64,000 nt of DNA from Pseudoalteromonas sp. DL-6 (GCF_004328665.1 NZ_CP019770.1:1426001-1490000); one strand, 5' to 3'; counted from the stretch's first letter, positions 9,648-19,892 are shown. The notes: a model not told the origin generated them from the sequence alone. A program made the numbers and translations.

Positions 9648-11288
9648 TTAACTGCAGCGGGCGTAATAGCAGCCAAAAGGTTCAACAGTCAGTGTTGCAT
9701 TGTTAAGCTGTGCGTTGTGATGAGAAAGCGCGCTATGTTCTTTTTCAACACTTACATCAATATCAAGCTCTGCTTTTGCCCCGATTAAATTAAATACACA
9801 CAACATCTTTTCTTCGTTTAATGTGCGGTAAAACGCCAAAATTGGCTCGGCAGTTTGTAAAAACTCAATATCACCTTCAAGTAATACCGGCTGGTTTTTA
9901 CGCCAGGCCATAAATTCACGGTACGCATTTAATATTGAGTTTGAATCACTTTCTTGTTCAGCAACTGCTTGTAGCCTATGTTGTTGATCAACAGGTAACC
10001 ACGGTTTTACCTCACTAAAGCCCGCATTGTGTGCATTGCTTTGCGAGTTATCGAGGTTTTCCCAAGGCATTGGGGTACGACAGCCATCGCGACCTTTAAA
10101 GTTTGGCCAAAACGTAATGCCGTAGGGGTCTTGCAAATCCTCAAAGGCGACGCTGGCTTCACCGAGTCCGAGTTCTTCACCTTGATACATACACACGCTG
10201 CCACGAAGAGAGGCAAGCAGGGCAGTCAACATTTTACATTGCGCTGGGTTTACCTTTCCTGTTTCGCTCCAACGGCTTGCAACGCGCTCTACGTCATGGT
10301 TACTAAATGCCCAACAAGGCCAGCCTTCAGTCATGCGTTGTTCAAGTGTAGTAACGGTGTTTCGTATATACTCGCTAGAGTAATCATCCGTTAGTAGCTC
10401 AAAGCTATAACCCATGTGCAATTTATCACCGCCTTGGGTGTATTCTGCCATTGTGGCTAATGAATCTTCAGATGAAATTTCACCCAGTGATACGGTACCA
10501 GGGTATTTGTTAAGTAAAGTGCGAATATCACGCATAAACTCTATGTTTTCAGGCTGCGTATTATTGTAGTAATGATACTGAAATGCATACGGGTTATCTT
10601 CGCTAAAGCCACGGCCTTGACGCTTTTCTTTTGGTTTTGCTGGGTTATCACGAAGCAAAGCGTCATGATAGCAAAAGTTAATGGCGTCTAACCTAAAGCC
10701 ATCCACGCCCTTTTTAAGCCAAAACTCAACATTATCGAGTACGGCTTGGCGAACATCGGGGTTATGAAAGTTAAGATCCGGTTGTTCAGTGAAAAAGTTA
10801 TGTAAGTAGTATTGTCCACGACGCGGCTCCCATTGCCATGCACCACCACCAAAAATAGACAACCAATTATTAGGTGCTGTCCCGTCCTCTTTAGCATCGG
10901 CCCATACATACCAGTCAGCTTTATCGTTGGTTAAGTCTTCACGACTATCAATAAACCATTGGTGTTGATCTGAGGTGTGGCTTAGCACTTGGTCAATAAT
11001 AATTTTAATGTCGCGTTGATGTGCTTGTGCAATTAACTCATCAAAATCATCTAAATTACCAAAAAGCGGGTCAATATCACGATAGTCGCTAATATCATAA
11101 CCAAAATCTTTCATCGGCGATTTAAAGAAAGGTGAGATCCAAATAGCATCCACCCCTAAGCTTTTAATGTAATCAATACGATTTATTATCCCTTTTAAAT
11201 CACCAATGCCATCGTTGTTGCTATCTTGAAAGCTACGCGGATAAACCTGATAAATAACCGCACCTTTATACCATTGCTTTTGGGCCAT
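9648..11288 (-). CDS. cytoplasmic alpha-glucosidase, GH13 (GH13_23-like)
   Basis: Exo-acting alpha-glucosidase that would release glucose from imported maltose and short maltodextrins. It has a TIM-barrel GH13 domain: nucleophile Asp in GVDGFRLDAINF, acid/base Glu in SLGEISSE, third Asp in SNHDVERV. The segments GEASVAFEDLQDPYGITFWP and GRDGCRTPMPW are typical of GH13_23 enzymes. No signal peptide, so cytoplasmic. I start at ATG 11288, where GGAGAA precedes by 7 bases; the frame stays open to 11399 but that extension has no family support. 546 residues is the normal length. It diverges from the TonB receptor, and the interval holds a palindromic operator at 11395-11408. Confidence 0.92.
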   Translation of the reverse strand: MAQKQWYKGAVIYQVYPRSFQDSNNDGIGDLKGIINRIDYIKSLGVDAIWISPFFKSPMKDFGYDISDYRDIDPLFGNLDDFDELIAQAHQRDIKIIIDQVLSHTSDQHQWFIDSREDLTNDKADWYVWADAKEDGTAPNNWLSIFGGGAWQWEPRRGQYYLHNFFTEQPDLNFHNPDVRQAVLDNVEFWLKKGVDGFRLDAINFCYHDALLRDNPAKPKEKRQGRGFSEDNPYAFQYHYYNNTQPENIEFMRDIRTLLNKYPGTVSLGEISSEDSLATMAEYTQGGDKLHMGYSFELLTDDYSSEYIRNTVTTLEQRMTEGWPCWAFSNHDVERVASRWSETGKVNPAQCKMLTALLASLRGSVCMYQGEELGLGEASVAFEDLQDPYGITFWPNFKGRDGCRTPMPWENLDNSQSNAHNAGFSEVKPWLPVDQQHRLQAVAEQESDSNSILNAYREFMAWRKNQPVLLEGDIEFLQTAEPILAFYRTLNEEKMLCVFNLIGAKAELDIDVSVEKEHSALSHHNAQLNNATLTVEPFGCYYARCS

Positions 11289-11394
11289 GCTTTTCTCCGT
11301 TTTCACACTGTCTTTGTGTTGTTCTTTTTTTAGAGGTAATAATCCCCGTTTATTTGAAAAAGCATACTTGAAGCCTGTCATACTGTAAAAATCC

Positions 11395-11408
11395 TGCATA
11401 CGTATGCA
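11395..11408. promoter_or_regulatory. palindromic operator, probable LacI-family (MalR-type) site
   Basis: Perfect 14-bp palindrome TGCATACGTATGCA with central CG, the architecture of LacI-family operators. It lies 107 bp before the alpha-glucosidase start codon. Near-identical sites precede the TonB receptor and the amylase operon, so the three form one predicted regulon. Confidence 0.75.
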
Positions 11409-11811
11409 CCGATTTTAAGGTATTAAAACTGGATGAAATAATCGTTCAGGCAATCGATTTGAGTCGTGGATTATTCTTATTTTACTTTACCAATTTTAAT
11501 ATTGAGTTGTTAATTTATTGTTTGCGCCATATGTGTGCGCAAAAACAAAGGTTTGCACTGAGTTGGTGTTTTTTGATATTGGTCTTACCAATTGCATTTG
11601 AATGGAGAGTGTTTTTAATAATAATTTTAAAAATAAAATTATCTTGTTTCACTTTATTATCGTTTTATGAATGGTTTATTTTATAAAAAAATAAATACAG
11701 GCTATCACTAAACTTATAAATTGCGTTTGCACCAAAATAACCCAATGTAAAACAGCTAGTTATATATTGGGTTGTGAATTTAATGTTAACTTTTGACGGG
11801 TGGTGCTATTT

Positions 11812-11825
11812 TGAATACGTATGCA
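11812..11825. promoter_or_regulatory. palindromic operator before the TonB-dependent receptor gene
   Basis: TGAATACGTATGCA, one base off the perfect palindrome at 11395. A TTGACG hexamer at 11793-11798 is 17 bp upstream of TACGTA, so the operator would sit on the -10 region of a plausible promoter and block polymerase when occupied. The promoter itself is a guess. Confidence 0.72.
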
Positions 11826-11947
11826 TAAAGTTGTTAATAAAATAATACGAGCGTTAATATTCATCCTGACAACAAAATAAGCTCGCATGTTTAACTATCA
11901 CTTAAGCAAGTAAGCGGGTATCACATTATGGGTAACGGGAAAACATT

Positions 11948-14770
11948 ATGGCTATGTTCAAACCAAGTATACTAACGCTAGCATTAACTGCTGCCGGACT
12001 ATCTAGCTTTGCCACCACTGCGGCACAAGAAGAAACAATAAAAAATGATGATGTAGAAATCATCGAAGTAAAAGGTTTTCGCGGTAGTGTTGTTGAATCA
12101 ATTAATACTAAGCGCTTTTCAACACAGGTTGTTGAGTCAATTTCTGCAGAAGACATTGGTAAACTTCCTGACTCATCAATTGCAGAGTCAATCGCGCGTT
12201 TACCAGGTTTAACAGCCCAGCGTCTTGATGGTCGTGCTAGCCGCGTTAGTGTTCGTGGTTTTAGCGAAAACGAAAGCGCAACCACCTTTAATGGCCGTGA
12301 GCAAGTTTCTATTGGTGACAACCGTGGTGTTGAGTTTGACCTTTACCCATCAGAAATAATGAGCGGTGTTACTGTATATAAAACGCCAAGTGCTAGCATT
12401 GAAGCTGAAGGCATTGCCGGTGTAATCGACATGCAAACGGTAAAGCCTTTAAGTAAAGGTGAACAAGTGATCATGTTTAATGGTCAGTATGAGCAAACTA
12501 GCTTTGATAAACTAAACCCGGATGGCGATGACAAAGGCTTTCGTGGCACCGTTTCATACATAGACCAGTTTGCAGATGACACTATAGGTGTAGCATTTGC
12601 TTACAACACAATGAGTTCTCCAAACCAAGAAAAACGTTGGAATTCATGGGGCTACCCTGATTACAGTATCTCAGAAAATAAACTTAAAGATGACACTACT
12701 GTGGGGCCATATAATCCTATTTTAGGCGGCGCTAAACCTTTCGTACGCTCATCAACACTTGAACGTGATTCAGCGATGCTTGTTGTAGAAGCTGCACCAA
12801 ATGACCGTTTAAACATGACGTTTGATGCATTATATGTAGATTTCAACGACGAAAAAATCTTACGTGGAATTGAAGTACCATTCGCCTGGGGTCAAGGTAG
12901 CATCGACCCAAATAGTGTTACTGTAGATGAGCAGTCTGGCTTTATTACCAGTGCAGTAACGCAAGGTCAGCGAGTTGTTGTTCGAAACGACTATGAAGAG
13001 CGAAAAGCAGAACTATCACAATTTGGTTTTAACGCTAAATATGATATTAACGATGATTGGTCAGTTGAATTTGATGCCAGCCGCTCAAAAGTAGATCGTA
13101 CTATTTGGAGTATTGAGAGTTATTCAGGTACTGGCCGTGGTGATTCAAATGGTATCGCTGATAACATAGGGTATGCATTTGATGGTGGAAATACGGGGGC
13201 ACAATTTACTCATGAGCTTGATTACAGCGACTACGACTTAATTCAGTTAGGTGGCCCGTTATCATGGGGTGGCAGTGCTGCGCTAAATAATAAGTACGGC
13301 TTAAATGATACGGCTTATCAAAATACCGCACAAGATGGCTTTATTAATGCCCCAGAAATTAGCGATGAGCTTTCAACGCTTAAGTTAGCGGCCAGTAAAG
13401 TACTTGAAAACGAATACTTTAGCCGTATTAACTTTGGTTTATCTTACCGCGACCGTGAGAAAGTAAAACAGTCTGAAGGCTACTTCATGACTTTAAAAGA
13501 TTTTTCTTTAGATAATCCAGGCATGGTATCAGTATCAGAGCAATACCGTTTAGGTTCGGCAAGTTTAGACTTTATTGGCATGGGGGATATGATTGCTTAT
13601 GACACTAACGGCCTAGTAAATGATGGTTATTACGATCTACTGCAAGAAAGCTTAACGGATCAAAAACACTTAACCCGTTCGTGGACAGTTCAAGAAGAAG
13701 TTACCGCTGCATTTATTCAAGCAGATATTAACGCTGAGATTGGTGGCATACCTGTAACAGGTAATGTAGGTATACGTTATGTACGCACTGAGCAGTCATC
13801 ACAAGGCTTTGAAGCATCAAATATTAATGGTTTAGTTGTTGCATCACCTACTGATATTAGCCATGACTATTCAAATGTATTACCAAGCTTAAACTTATCT
13901 TTTGCAATCGACCAAGAGCAAACAATTCGTTTTGGTGCGGCTAAAACAATTTCTCGTGCTCGCCTTGATGAAATGCATGCATCGATTGAAACAAGTTATA
14001 ACAGCGAAAAGCCAGACGAAAATGGTAACTACTGGTCTATTTCTGGTGGTAATGCAGAGCTTGAACCAAAAGAAGCAACAGGCTTTGATTTAACATACGA
14101 AAACTACTTTGATGCAGAAGGTTACTTCTCAGCAGCGTTATTTTATAAAGACATTGACCAATGGATTTTTGATGAGCGTTACGATGTTGATGTAACAGGC
14201 AAAGAAGACCCTGCAACAGGCGAAGTTCCACCTGCGGATAGAAATACGGCTACCCGTTCAAGTAAAGTGAATGGTGGCGACGGAAGTTTATGGGGTTATG
14301 AGCTTTCATTATCATTCCCTTTCAGTGTATTACATGAATCGTTAGAAGGTTTTGGTTTAATTGCCAGCCACACAAGCGTTGAGCAAGACTTGCAAGATCA
14401 AAACGGAAACGATTACGAGCTACCAGGTTTGTCAGATAAAATTGATAGCTTAACTGTGTACTTCGAACGCAATGGTTTCCAAGCACGTACCAGCATGCGT
14501 AAGCGTAGTGACTTTAAAGGTGATATCTACGGTTCAGGTTTTGCAACACAACAAGTTGATATACTTGGCGAGACTATTTGGGATGCGCAAGTAGGCTATG
14601 ACTTTGCTGATTCTGGTATTGCTGGTTTTGAGAACTTATCAATGACGTTCCAAATTCAAAACATTACCGAAGAAGCGTTTACATCATTGCAAGGCGATAA
14701 TGCACTGCAAGTGCGTGACTACCAAGACTATGGCCGCACATACTTACTCGGTGTAAGCTACAAGCTATAA
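11948..14770 (+). CDS. TonB-dependent outer-membrane receptor, probably for maltodextrins (MalA-like)
   Basis: Outer-membrane active-transport barrel energised by TonB. The signal peptide (about 26 residues, ending TTAAQEE) is followed by a TonB-box-like stretch VEIIEVKGFRGSV. The plug domain (about residues 50-165) carries SISAEDIGKLPDSSIAESIARLPGL, SVRGFS and the GIAGVIDMQT region typical of the TIGR01782 group. A 22-strand-type barrel runs to the C-terminal YLLGVSYKL with a terminal aromatic/hydrophobic pattern. Length 940. It is the first gene after an operator and is surrounded by glucan-degrading enzymes, which suggests maltooligosaccharide as substrate, as for Caulobacter MalA. The substrate is inference from context. 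Confidence 0.93.
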   Translation: MAMFKPSILTLALTAAGLSSFATTAAQEETIKNDDVEIIEVKGFRGSVVESINTKRFSTQVVESISAEDIGKLPDSSIAESIARLPGLTAQRLDGRASRVSVRGFSENESATTFNGREQVSIGDNRGVEFDLYPSEIMSGVTVYKTPSASIEAEGIAGVIDMQTVKPLSKGEQVIMFNGQYEQTSFDKLNPDGDDKGFRGTVSYIDQFADDTIGVAFAYNTMSSPNQEKRWNSWGYPDYSISENKLKDDTTVGPYNPILGGAKPFVRSSTLERDSAMLVVEAAPNDRLNMTFDALYVDFNDEKILRGIEVPFAWGQGSIDPNSVTVDEQSGFITSAVTQGQRVVVRNDYEERKAELSQFGFNAKYDINDDWSVEFDASRSKVDRTIWSIESYSGTGRGDSNGIADNIGYAFDGGNTGAQFTHELDYSDYDLIQLGGPLSWGGSAALNNKYGLNDTAYQNTAQDGFINAPEISDELSTLKLAASKVLENEYFSRINFGLSYRDREKVKQSEGYFMTLKDFSLDNPGMVSVSEQYRLGSASLDFIGMGDMIAYDTNGLVNDGYYDLLQESLTDQKHLTRSWTVQEEVTAAFIQADINAEIGGIPVTGNVGIRYVRTEQSSQGFEASNINGLVVASPTDISHDYSNVLPSLNLSFAIDQEQTIRFGAAKTISRARLDEMHASIETSYNSEKPDENGNYWSISGGNAELEPKEATGFDLTYENYFDAEGYFSAALFYKDIDQWIFDERYDVDVTGKEDPATGEVPPADRNTATRSSKVNGGDGSLWGYELSLSFPFSVLHESLEGFGLIASHTSVEQDLQDQNGNDYELPGLSDKIDSLTVYFERNGFQARTSMRKRSDFKGDIYGSGFATQQVDILGETIWDAQVGYDFADSGIAGFENLSMTFQIQNITEEAFTSLQGDNALQVRDYQDYGRTYLLGVSYKL

Positions 14771-14787
14771 TAAGTTTTGTATTAAGA

Positions 14788-14822
14788 AGCCCTTGTAATT
14801 AGTTTTACAAGGGCTTTTTTAT
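14788..14822 (+). terminator. intrinsic terminator after the TonB-dependent receptor gene
   Basis: Perfect 11-bp stem AGCCCTTGTAA / TTACAAGGGCT (14788-14798 and 14805-14815) plus T run. It lies between the receptor and halogenase genes, so the halogenase would be expressed by read-through or from its own weak promoter in the 50 bp that follow. Confidence 0.9.
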
Positions 14823-14884
14823 AACTACTTTACCTAAGTTTTATCAAACTTTTTAAATTCTGATTTAAAAAAGTGAGCAATAAT

Positions 14885-16378
14885 ATGAAGCCAATAAAAC
14901 ATGTCGTCATTGCAGGCGGTGGAACAGCCGGTTGGATAACCGCAGCACTACTTAATAAAGTGTTAGGTAAAGTAATTAATATTACCCTTATTGAATCAAG
15001 TAGCATTGGTACTATAGGTGTGGGAGAGGCCACTATTCCTCCTATTATTAGGCTTAATAATGCGCTCGGTATTAATGAGCAAGATTTTATAAATGCTACT
15101 AATGCGTCTATCAAACTGGGTATAGAGTTTGAAAATTGGAAAACACCAGGGCATAGCTACATGCATGCATTTGGCTCGTTTGGTAAAGATTTTCCCTTTT
15201 GTGACTTTTATAATTTTTGGGTAAAAGGACACATTAATGGCAGCGAGGATTCTTTATGGGATTTTTCTCTTAACTATCAAGCCGCTAAACAGCACAAATT
15301 TACGCTACTAAATACTATTCCTAATACTCAATTACCAGGACTTAGTTATGCTTTTCATTTTGACGCCACTTTATATGCTGAATATTTAAAAAATCTTGCA
15401 TTATCACGCGGCGTTAAACACATTGATGCAAAAATAGAACACGTTGAGCAATGCCCAGACACAGGTAATATCACCAACTTAACACTTGACGATAATAGCC
15501 AAATCCAAGGCGATTTATTTATAGATTGTACTGGCCAGCGCGCACTTTTAATTGAGCAAACTCTCAATACGGGGTTTGTTGATTGGTCATATTATTTACC
15601 ATGCGATAGGGCTGTTGCAGTGCAATCAACAGGCAGCAACGAATTAAAGCCCTATACGCGCTCCATAGCACATGACGCAGGTTGGCAGTGGCAAATTCCG
15701 CTACAAAATCGAACAGGTAATGGCTTAGTGTATTGCAGCCGTTATTTATCGGATGAGTCAGCAACCGCGCTTTTATTAAATAACTTACCGGGTGAGCCAA
15801 CAACAAGCCCGCGTTTAATTAAATTTAAAACAGGTCGACGTTTAAAGCAGTGGCATAAAAATGTAGTCGCAGTAGGGCTCTCTAGTGGATTTTTAGAGCC
15901 CTTAGAGTCTACTAGTATTCACTTAATACAAAGTGCGGTTACACGTTTAATTAAGTTGTTTCCTCATAATGGGGTTAGTGATGCGTTAGTAACTGAATTT
16001 AATAAGCAAAGCATCAGTGAAATCGAGCATATTCGTGACTTCATTATTTTGCACTATAAATTAACTGAGCGAGAAGACACCCCATTTTGGCGTCAATGTA
16101 AGCAAATGGAAATTCCTCAATCGTTAGCGCATAAAATGGATTTATTTAAACATACGGGCAAAGTAGTGCGCGAAAACGACGAGTTATTTGCAGAAGTAGC
16201 TTGGCAGCAAGTATTTATAGGTCAAGGCCTAATACCAGATGACTATAACAGTATTGTTGATTCATTAAGCAGTGAACAACTAACGGATTTATTCGTAACT
16301 TTAAAAACCCTAATAAATTCAACGGTAGATAAACTACCTACTCATAAAGAGTTTTTAGCTAAGTTAAAAACAAACTAA
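14885..16378 (+). CDS. flavin-dependent (tryptophan-type) halogenase
   Basis: FADH2-dependent halogenase of the tryptophan halogenase family. It shows the FAD motif GGGTAGW near the N terminus, the GVGEATIPP loop, the Lys of [10 protein letters not shown] (the family's chloramine-forming Lys, about residue 77-81), the signature WQWQIP, and the [10 protein letters not shown] segment holding the catalytic Glu. About 497 residues, normal for the family. No partner flavin reductase is adjacent. The start is ambiguous: GTG at 14873 or ATG at 14885; I prefer the ATG because GTGAG precedes it by 7 bases. Genes of this type often sit beside TonB receptors, and characterised cases such as BrvH act on indole in vitro. 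The real substrate and its link to sugar uptake are unknown. Confidence 0.93.
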   Translation: MKPIKHVVIAGGGTAGWITAALLNKVLGKVINITLIESSSIGTIGVGEATIPPIIRLNNALGINEQDFINATNASIKLGIEFENWKTPGHSYMHAFGSFGKDFPFCDFYNFWVKGHINGSEDSLWDFSLNYQAAKQHKFTLLNTIPNTQLPGLSYAFHFDATLYAEYLKNLALSRGVKHIDAKIEHVEQCPDTGNITNLTLDDNSQIQGDLFIDCTGQRALLIEQTLNTGFVDWSYYLPCDRAVAVQSTGSNELKPYTRSIAHDAGWQWQIPLQNRTGNGLVYCSRYLSDESATALLLNNLPGEPTTSPRLIKFKTGRRLKQWHKNVVAVGLSSGFLEPLESTSIHLIQSAVTRLIKLFPHNGVSDALVTEFNKQSISEIEHIRDFIILHYKLTEREDTPFWRQCKQMEIPQSLAHKMDLFKHTGKVVRENDELFAEVAWQQVFIGQGLIPDDYNSIVDSLSSEQLTDLFVTLKTLINSTVDKLPTHKEFLAKLKTN

Positions 16379-16430
16379 GTGACGTGACATGGTGCTTTAG
16401 TTGCGGGTTAATTGTCACTGAATATGGCTG

Positions 16431-16444
16431 TGAATACGTATGCA
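16431..16444. promoter_or_regulatory. palindromic operator before the amylase operon
   Basis: TGAATACGTATGCA, identical over 14 bases to the site before the TonB receptor. It is 73 bp upstream of the amylase start codon. Confidence 0.75.
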
Positions 16445-16516
16445 GCAACTGTAACCAAGCCTTACTTAGCTTTAGTATAAACCTATAACAACACTGAAAT
16501 AAAAATGACACACACA

Positions 16517-18376
16517 ATGAAAAAAAGATTTTACACGCCGTTGCTTATATGTAGCGCATTGCTGGTGCACGGTTGCAGTGATGACAAAGAAACAAAAACA
16601 GATTTGTTAGTTAAGCAAACAGACCCAGTTAAGCCAGTGGTATATCAAGTATTTACTCGTTTATTTGGAAACACCCAAACCGCTAATGTGCCATGGGGAA
16701 CCAAAGAGCAAAATGGAGTTGGTAAGTTTGCTGATTTTAACGACGCGGCATTAAAAGGCATTAAAGAGCTAGGTACCACGCATGTGTGGTACACCGGCGT
16801 TTTGCATCATGCCTTGGTGGGTGATTACACTGAGTACGGTATAAAACAAGACGATCCTGATGTGGTAAAAGGGCGTGCAGGCTCGCCTTACGCAATAAAA
16901 GATTATTACGATGTAAACCCTGATTTGGCAATTAATGTTACCAATAGACTCGAAGAGTTCAGCGCGCTAATTGAGCGTACTCACGAGCATGACATGAAAG
17001 TAATTATTGATATTGTTCCTAATCATGTAGCACGAGATTATCACTCAATAGCAAAGCCTAACGGCGTGAAAGACTTTGGTGAGGACGATGATACCAGTAA
17101 GGCATATGCTAAAAATAATAATTTTTACTATGTACCGGGTGAATCATTTAAAGTACCAACAAGCGACAGTTACCAAGTGTTAGGTGGCAACAAACACCCT
17201 TTAGCCGATGGTCAATTTAGTGAAATCCCAGCAAAATGGACTGGCAATGGTGCACGTGCTCCAAAGCCTGATATAAACGACTGGTACGAAACGGTAAAAG
17301 TTAACTACGGTGTTAAACCCGATGGCAGCCTAGACTTTCCAACTTTACCTAAATCGCTTGAAAACCAAGATTACCGTGCACATTATGAATTTTGGCAAGA
17401 TAAAGAACTGCCAAATAGTTGGTATAAATTTAGAAATATTGCCCTTTATTGGCTAGATAAAGGGGTTGATGGCTTTCGCTATGATATGGCTGAAATGGTA
17501 CCCGTTGAATTTTGGAGCTTTTTAAATTCATCAATAAAAACACATAAACCCGATGCGTTTTTACTCGCCGAAGTATATAACCCATTGATGTACCGCACCT
17601 ATATTCACCAAGGTAAAATGGACTACTTGTATGACAAGGTCGGTTTTTACGACACCCTAAAAGGGATTATGCAAGGTAAGCAACCCGCTAACACGTTATT
17701 TAAAGCACAAGCTGAAGTGGCAGATATTGAACAGCACATGCTGCACTTTTTAGAAAACCATGACGAACAACGTATCGCAAGTCCTGACTTTGCTGGCGAC
17801 GCTGCATGGGGTAAACCGGCTATGGTGGTTTCTAACTTAATTAGTCGTTCGCCAACCTTGCTTTATTTTGGCCAAGACGTAGGTGAAGATGGATCTGAAA
17901 ACGCAGGCTTTGGTTCGCCTACACGCACCAGTATTTTTGATTACATTGGCGTACCAGCGCACCAAGCATGGATGAATAATGGCAAGTTTGATGGCGCAAA
18001 TTTAACTCCTGAGCAAGCACAGTTACGTCAATACTATATCGCAATTATGGAACTTAATGGCTTACCTGCTGTTGTTGCCGGTGATATGGCACCCTTGATG
18101 GTAACAGGCAGTGATAGAGTGGTGGGTTTTGTACGCACCTTAGGCCAGCAATCATTATGGGTGCTGAGCAACTTTAGCCAGCAATCACAAACAGTCACTA
18201 TTACGCTCACGCCGAATCAAGCAACTATGCTCAAACCAAACTCAACGCTATACGACCTACTAGAGTCGCATAGCAGTATTTTGGTGAGCGATGAGAAACA
18301 AAGTACAACCTTTACGCTGACCCTTGATGCACTCAGCAGTGCCGTTTTAACAAATAAGGCTGATCATGAATTATAA
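16517..18376 (+). CDS. lipoprotein alpha-amylase, GH13
   Basis: Predicted endo-acting glycosidase on alpha-1,4-glucans at the outer membrane or in the periplasm. A lipoprotein signal (MKKRFY...LLVHGC) places Cys about 20 residues after the start. GH13 catalytic residues are visible: Asp in GVDGFRYDMAE, Glu in FLLAEVYNP and Asp in FLENHDEQRI. It is the first gene of the four-gene set amylase / symporter / glucoamylase / GH13, with an operator 73 bp upstream. The frame also allows ATG 16505; I chose 16517 because it opens the signal peptide directly, but neither has a good ribosome site. The 3' end overlaps the symporter gene by 11 bases, implying translational coupling. Whether it acts as amylase or cyclomaltodextrinase cannot be settled here. 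Confidence 0.9.
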   Translation: MKKRFYTPLLICSALLVHGCSDDKETKTDLLVKQTDPVKPVVYQVFTRLFGNTQTANVPWGTKEQNGVGKFADFNDAALKGIKELGTTHVWYTGVLHHALVGDYTEYGIKQDDPDVVKGRAGSPYAIKDYYDVNPDLAINVTNRLEEFSALIERTHEHDMKVIIDIVPNHVARDYHSIAKPNGVKDFGEDDDTSKAYAKNNNFYYVPGESFKVPTSDSYQVLGGNKHPLADGQFSEIPAKWTGNGARAPKPDINDWYETVKVNYGVKPDGSLDFPTLPKSLENQDYRAHYEFWQDKELPNSWYKFRNIALYWLDKGVDGFRYDMAEMVPVEFWSFLNSSIKTHKPDAFLLAEVYNPLMYRTYIHQGKMDYLYDKVGFYDTLKGIMQGKQPANTLFKAQAEVADIEQHMLHFLENHDEQRIASPDFAGDAAWGKPAMVVSNLISRSPTLLYFGQDVGEDGSENAGFGSPTRTSIFDYIGVPAHQAWMNNGKFDGANLTPEQAQLRQYYIAIMELNGLPAVVAGDMAPLMVTGSDRVVGFVRTLGQQSLWVLSNFSQQSQTVTITLTPNQATMLKPNSTLYDLLESHSSILVSDEKQSTTFTLTLDALSSAVLTNKADHEL

Positions 18377-19856
18377 CAACAAACCAACCTTAAGCTTTTG
18401 GCAAATATGGAACATGTGCTTCGGCTTTTTAGGCATTCAATTTGGCTTTGCACTGCAAAACGGTAACGTAAGCCGTATATTTCAAACACTCGGCGCTAAT
18501 GTCGACGATATTCCTATTTTATGGGTTGCAGCGCCGCTCACGGGCTTAATTGTGCAACCAATTATTGGTTATTGGAGTGATAAAACTTGGGGCAAATTAG
18601 GCCGCCGTCGTCCTTTCTTTTTATACGGCGCTATATTAACCACGTTATCGCTTTTTATTATGCCAAATTCTTCCACGCTTTGGATTGCTGCGGGTATGCT
18701 GTGGATTATGGATGCCTCAATTAACGTTACCATGGAACCGTTTCGTGCATTAGTAGGCGACAACTTGCCAAACAAGCAGCGCGCCACAGGCTATGCCATG
18801 CAAAGCTTTTTTATAGGTGTGGGAGCGGTGGTTGCATCAGCACTGCCTTGGATGATGACCAACTGGTTTGATATTGCTAATACCGCACCGATTGGTCAAA
18901 TTCCTGACTCTGTAAAGTATTCGTTTTACTTTGGTGGGGTTATTTTATTTATTGCAGTTGGCTGGACTATTGTCACCACAAAAGAGTACTCACCTGAGCA
19001 GCTCGCACAATTTAATCAACAAGAATCACAAACAACACAAACCAATATTACTAATAGCGTTAATTTTACCAAAGGCGGCGTTATTTTTAGCGGCTTAGGT
19101 TTGCTTGTTTTAGCCACAGTATTAGGGCTGGATCTGGAAAAAGAACTTTACTTGCTGGCTGCTGGGTTAGTTAGTTTTGGTGTTATTCAATTTATTGCAG
19201 CGGCATTAAAAGCTAAACAGCACACTAGCGGCGGTTTTTATAATGTAGTGAATGATGTATTTACTATGCCTGAGGCGATGAAGCAATTGGCATGGGTACA
19301 ATTTTTTAGTTGGTTTGCGTTATTTGCTATGTGGATTTATAGCACCTCAGCGGTTACTAGCTTTCATTACGGTAGTACCGACACCAGCTCGTTAGCGTAC
19401 AACAACGGTGCAGATTGGGTGGGTATATTATTCGCTGCATACAACGGCTTTGCCGCGATTGCTGCTTTATGTATCCCGATCATCGTTAAACGCGTGGGAT
19501 TAAAAGTAGCACATGCACTTAACCTTATTTTAGGTGCGTTGGGCCTAGCGAGCTTTATGTTTATAAAAGATCCCAGTTTACTTATTTGGCCAATGATAGG
19601 CGTAGGTTTTGCGTGGGCGTCTATTTTATCACTGCCTTATGCAATGTTAAGTACTTCGGTACCGAGTCATAAAATGGGTGTTTACATGGGTATTTTCAAC
19701 TTTTTCATTGTGATCCCACAATTATTAGCCGCCAGTGTGCTGGGGTTAATATTACGCCACTTTTTTGAAAACCAACCTATTTACGCATTAGTACTGGGCG
19801 CTGTGTCGTTTGTACTTGCAGCGGTTGCGGTATTGCGTGTTAAGCACACTCAGTAA
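18366..19856 (+). CDS. inner-membrane sugar:cation symporter (MFS/GPH type, maltose-transporter-like)
   Basis: Twelve-segment secondary transporter of 496 residues that would carry maltose or short maltodextrins from periplasm to cytoplasm. The loop GYWSDKTWGKLGRRRPFFLYG (about residues 64-84) is the conserved MFS/GPH cytoplasmic loop, and NVTMEPFRALVGDNLP resembles the sucrose/maltose symporter group. The start codon lies inside the end of the amylase gene (11-base overlap) with AAGG upstream. It sits between secreted glucan hydrolases, consistent with maltose import after the TonB step. The exact sugar is inferred from context. Confidence 0.9.
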   Translation: MNYNNKPTLSFWQIWNMCFGFLGIQFGFALQNGNVSRIFQTLGANVDDIPILWVAAPLTGLIVQPIIGYWSDKTWGKLGRRRPFFLYGAILTTLSLFIMPNSSTLWIAAGMLWIMDASINVTMEPFRALVGDNLPNKQRATGYAMQSFFIGVGAVVASALPWMMTNWFDIANTAPIGQIPDSVKYSFYFGGVILFIAVGWTIVTTKEYSPEQLAQFNQQESQTTQTNITNSVNFTKGGVIFSGLGLLVLATVLGLDLEKELYLLAAGLVSFGVIQFIAAALKAKQHTSGGFYNVVNDVFTMPEAMKQLAWVQFFSWFALFAMWIYSTSAVTSFHYGSTDTSSLAYNNGADWVGILFAAYNGFAAIAALCIPIIVKRVGLKVAHALNLILGALGLASFMFIKDPSLLIWPMIGVGFAWASILSLPYAMLSTSVPSHKMGVYMGIFNFFIVIPQLLAASVLGLILRHFFENQPIYALVLGAVSFVLAAVAVLRVKHTQ

Positions 19857-19892
19857 CGTAACGAGTAAACTGAAATTAATTAAGGCTTTAAA

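Larger units (their letters stand above)
11289..11947. other. 659-bp divergent control region of the maltodextrin locus
   Basis: Very AT-rich interval between the alpha-glucosidase (leftward) and TonB receptor (rightward) genes. It holds two copies of the TGCATACGTATGCA-type palindrome (11395-11408 and 11812-11825), each roughly 110-125 bp before one of the two start codons. I see no convincing gene: a 75-codon frame at 11459-11686 starts with TTG and lacks a ribosome site. Confidence 0.7.

Noticed and set aside
11459..11686. 75-codon open frame in the divergent control region
   Set aside because: TTG start, no ribosome site, hydrophobic AT-rich composition expected of such DNA, and it lies among operators.
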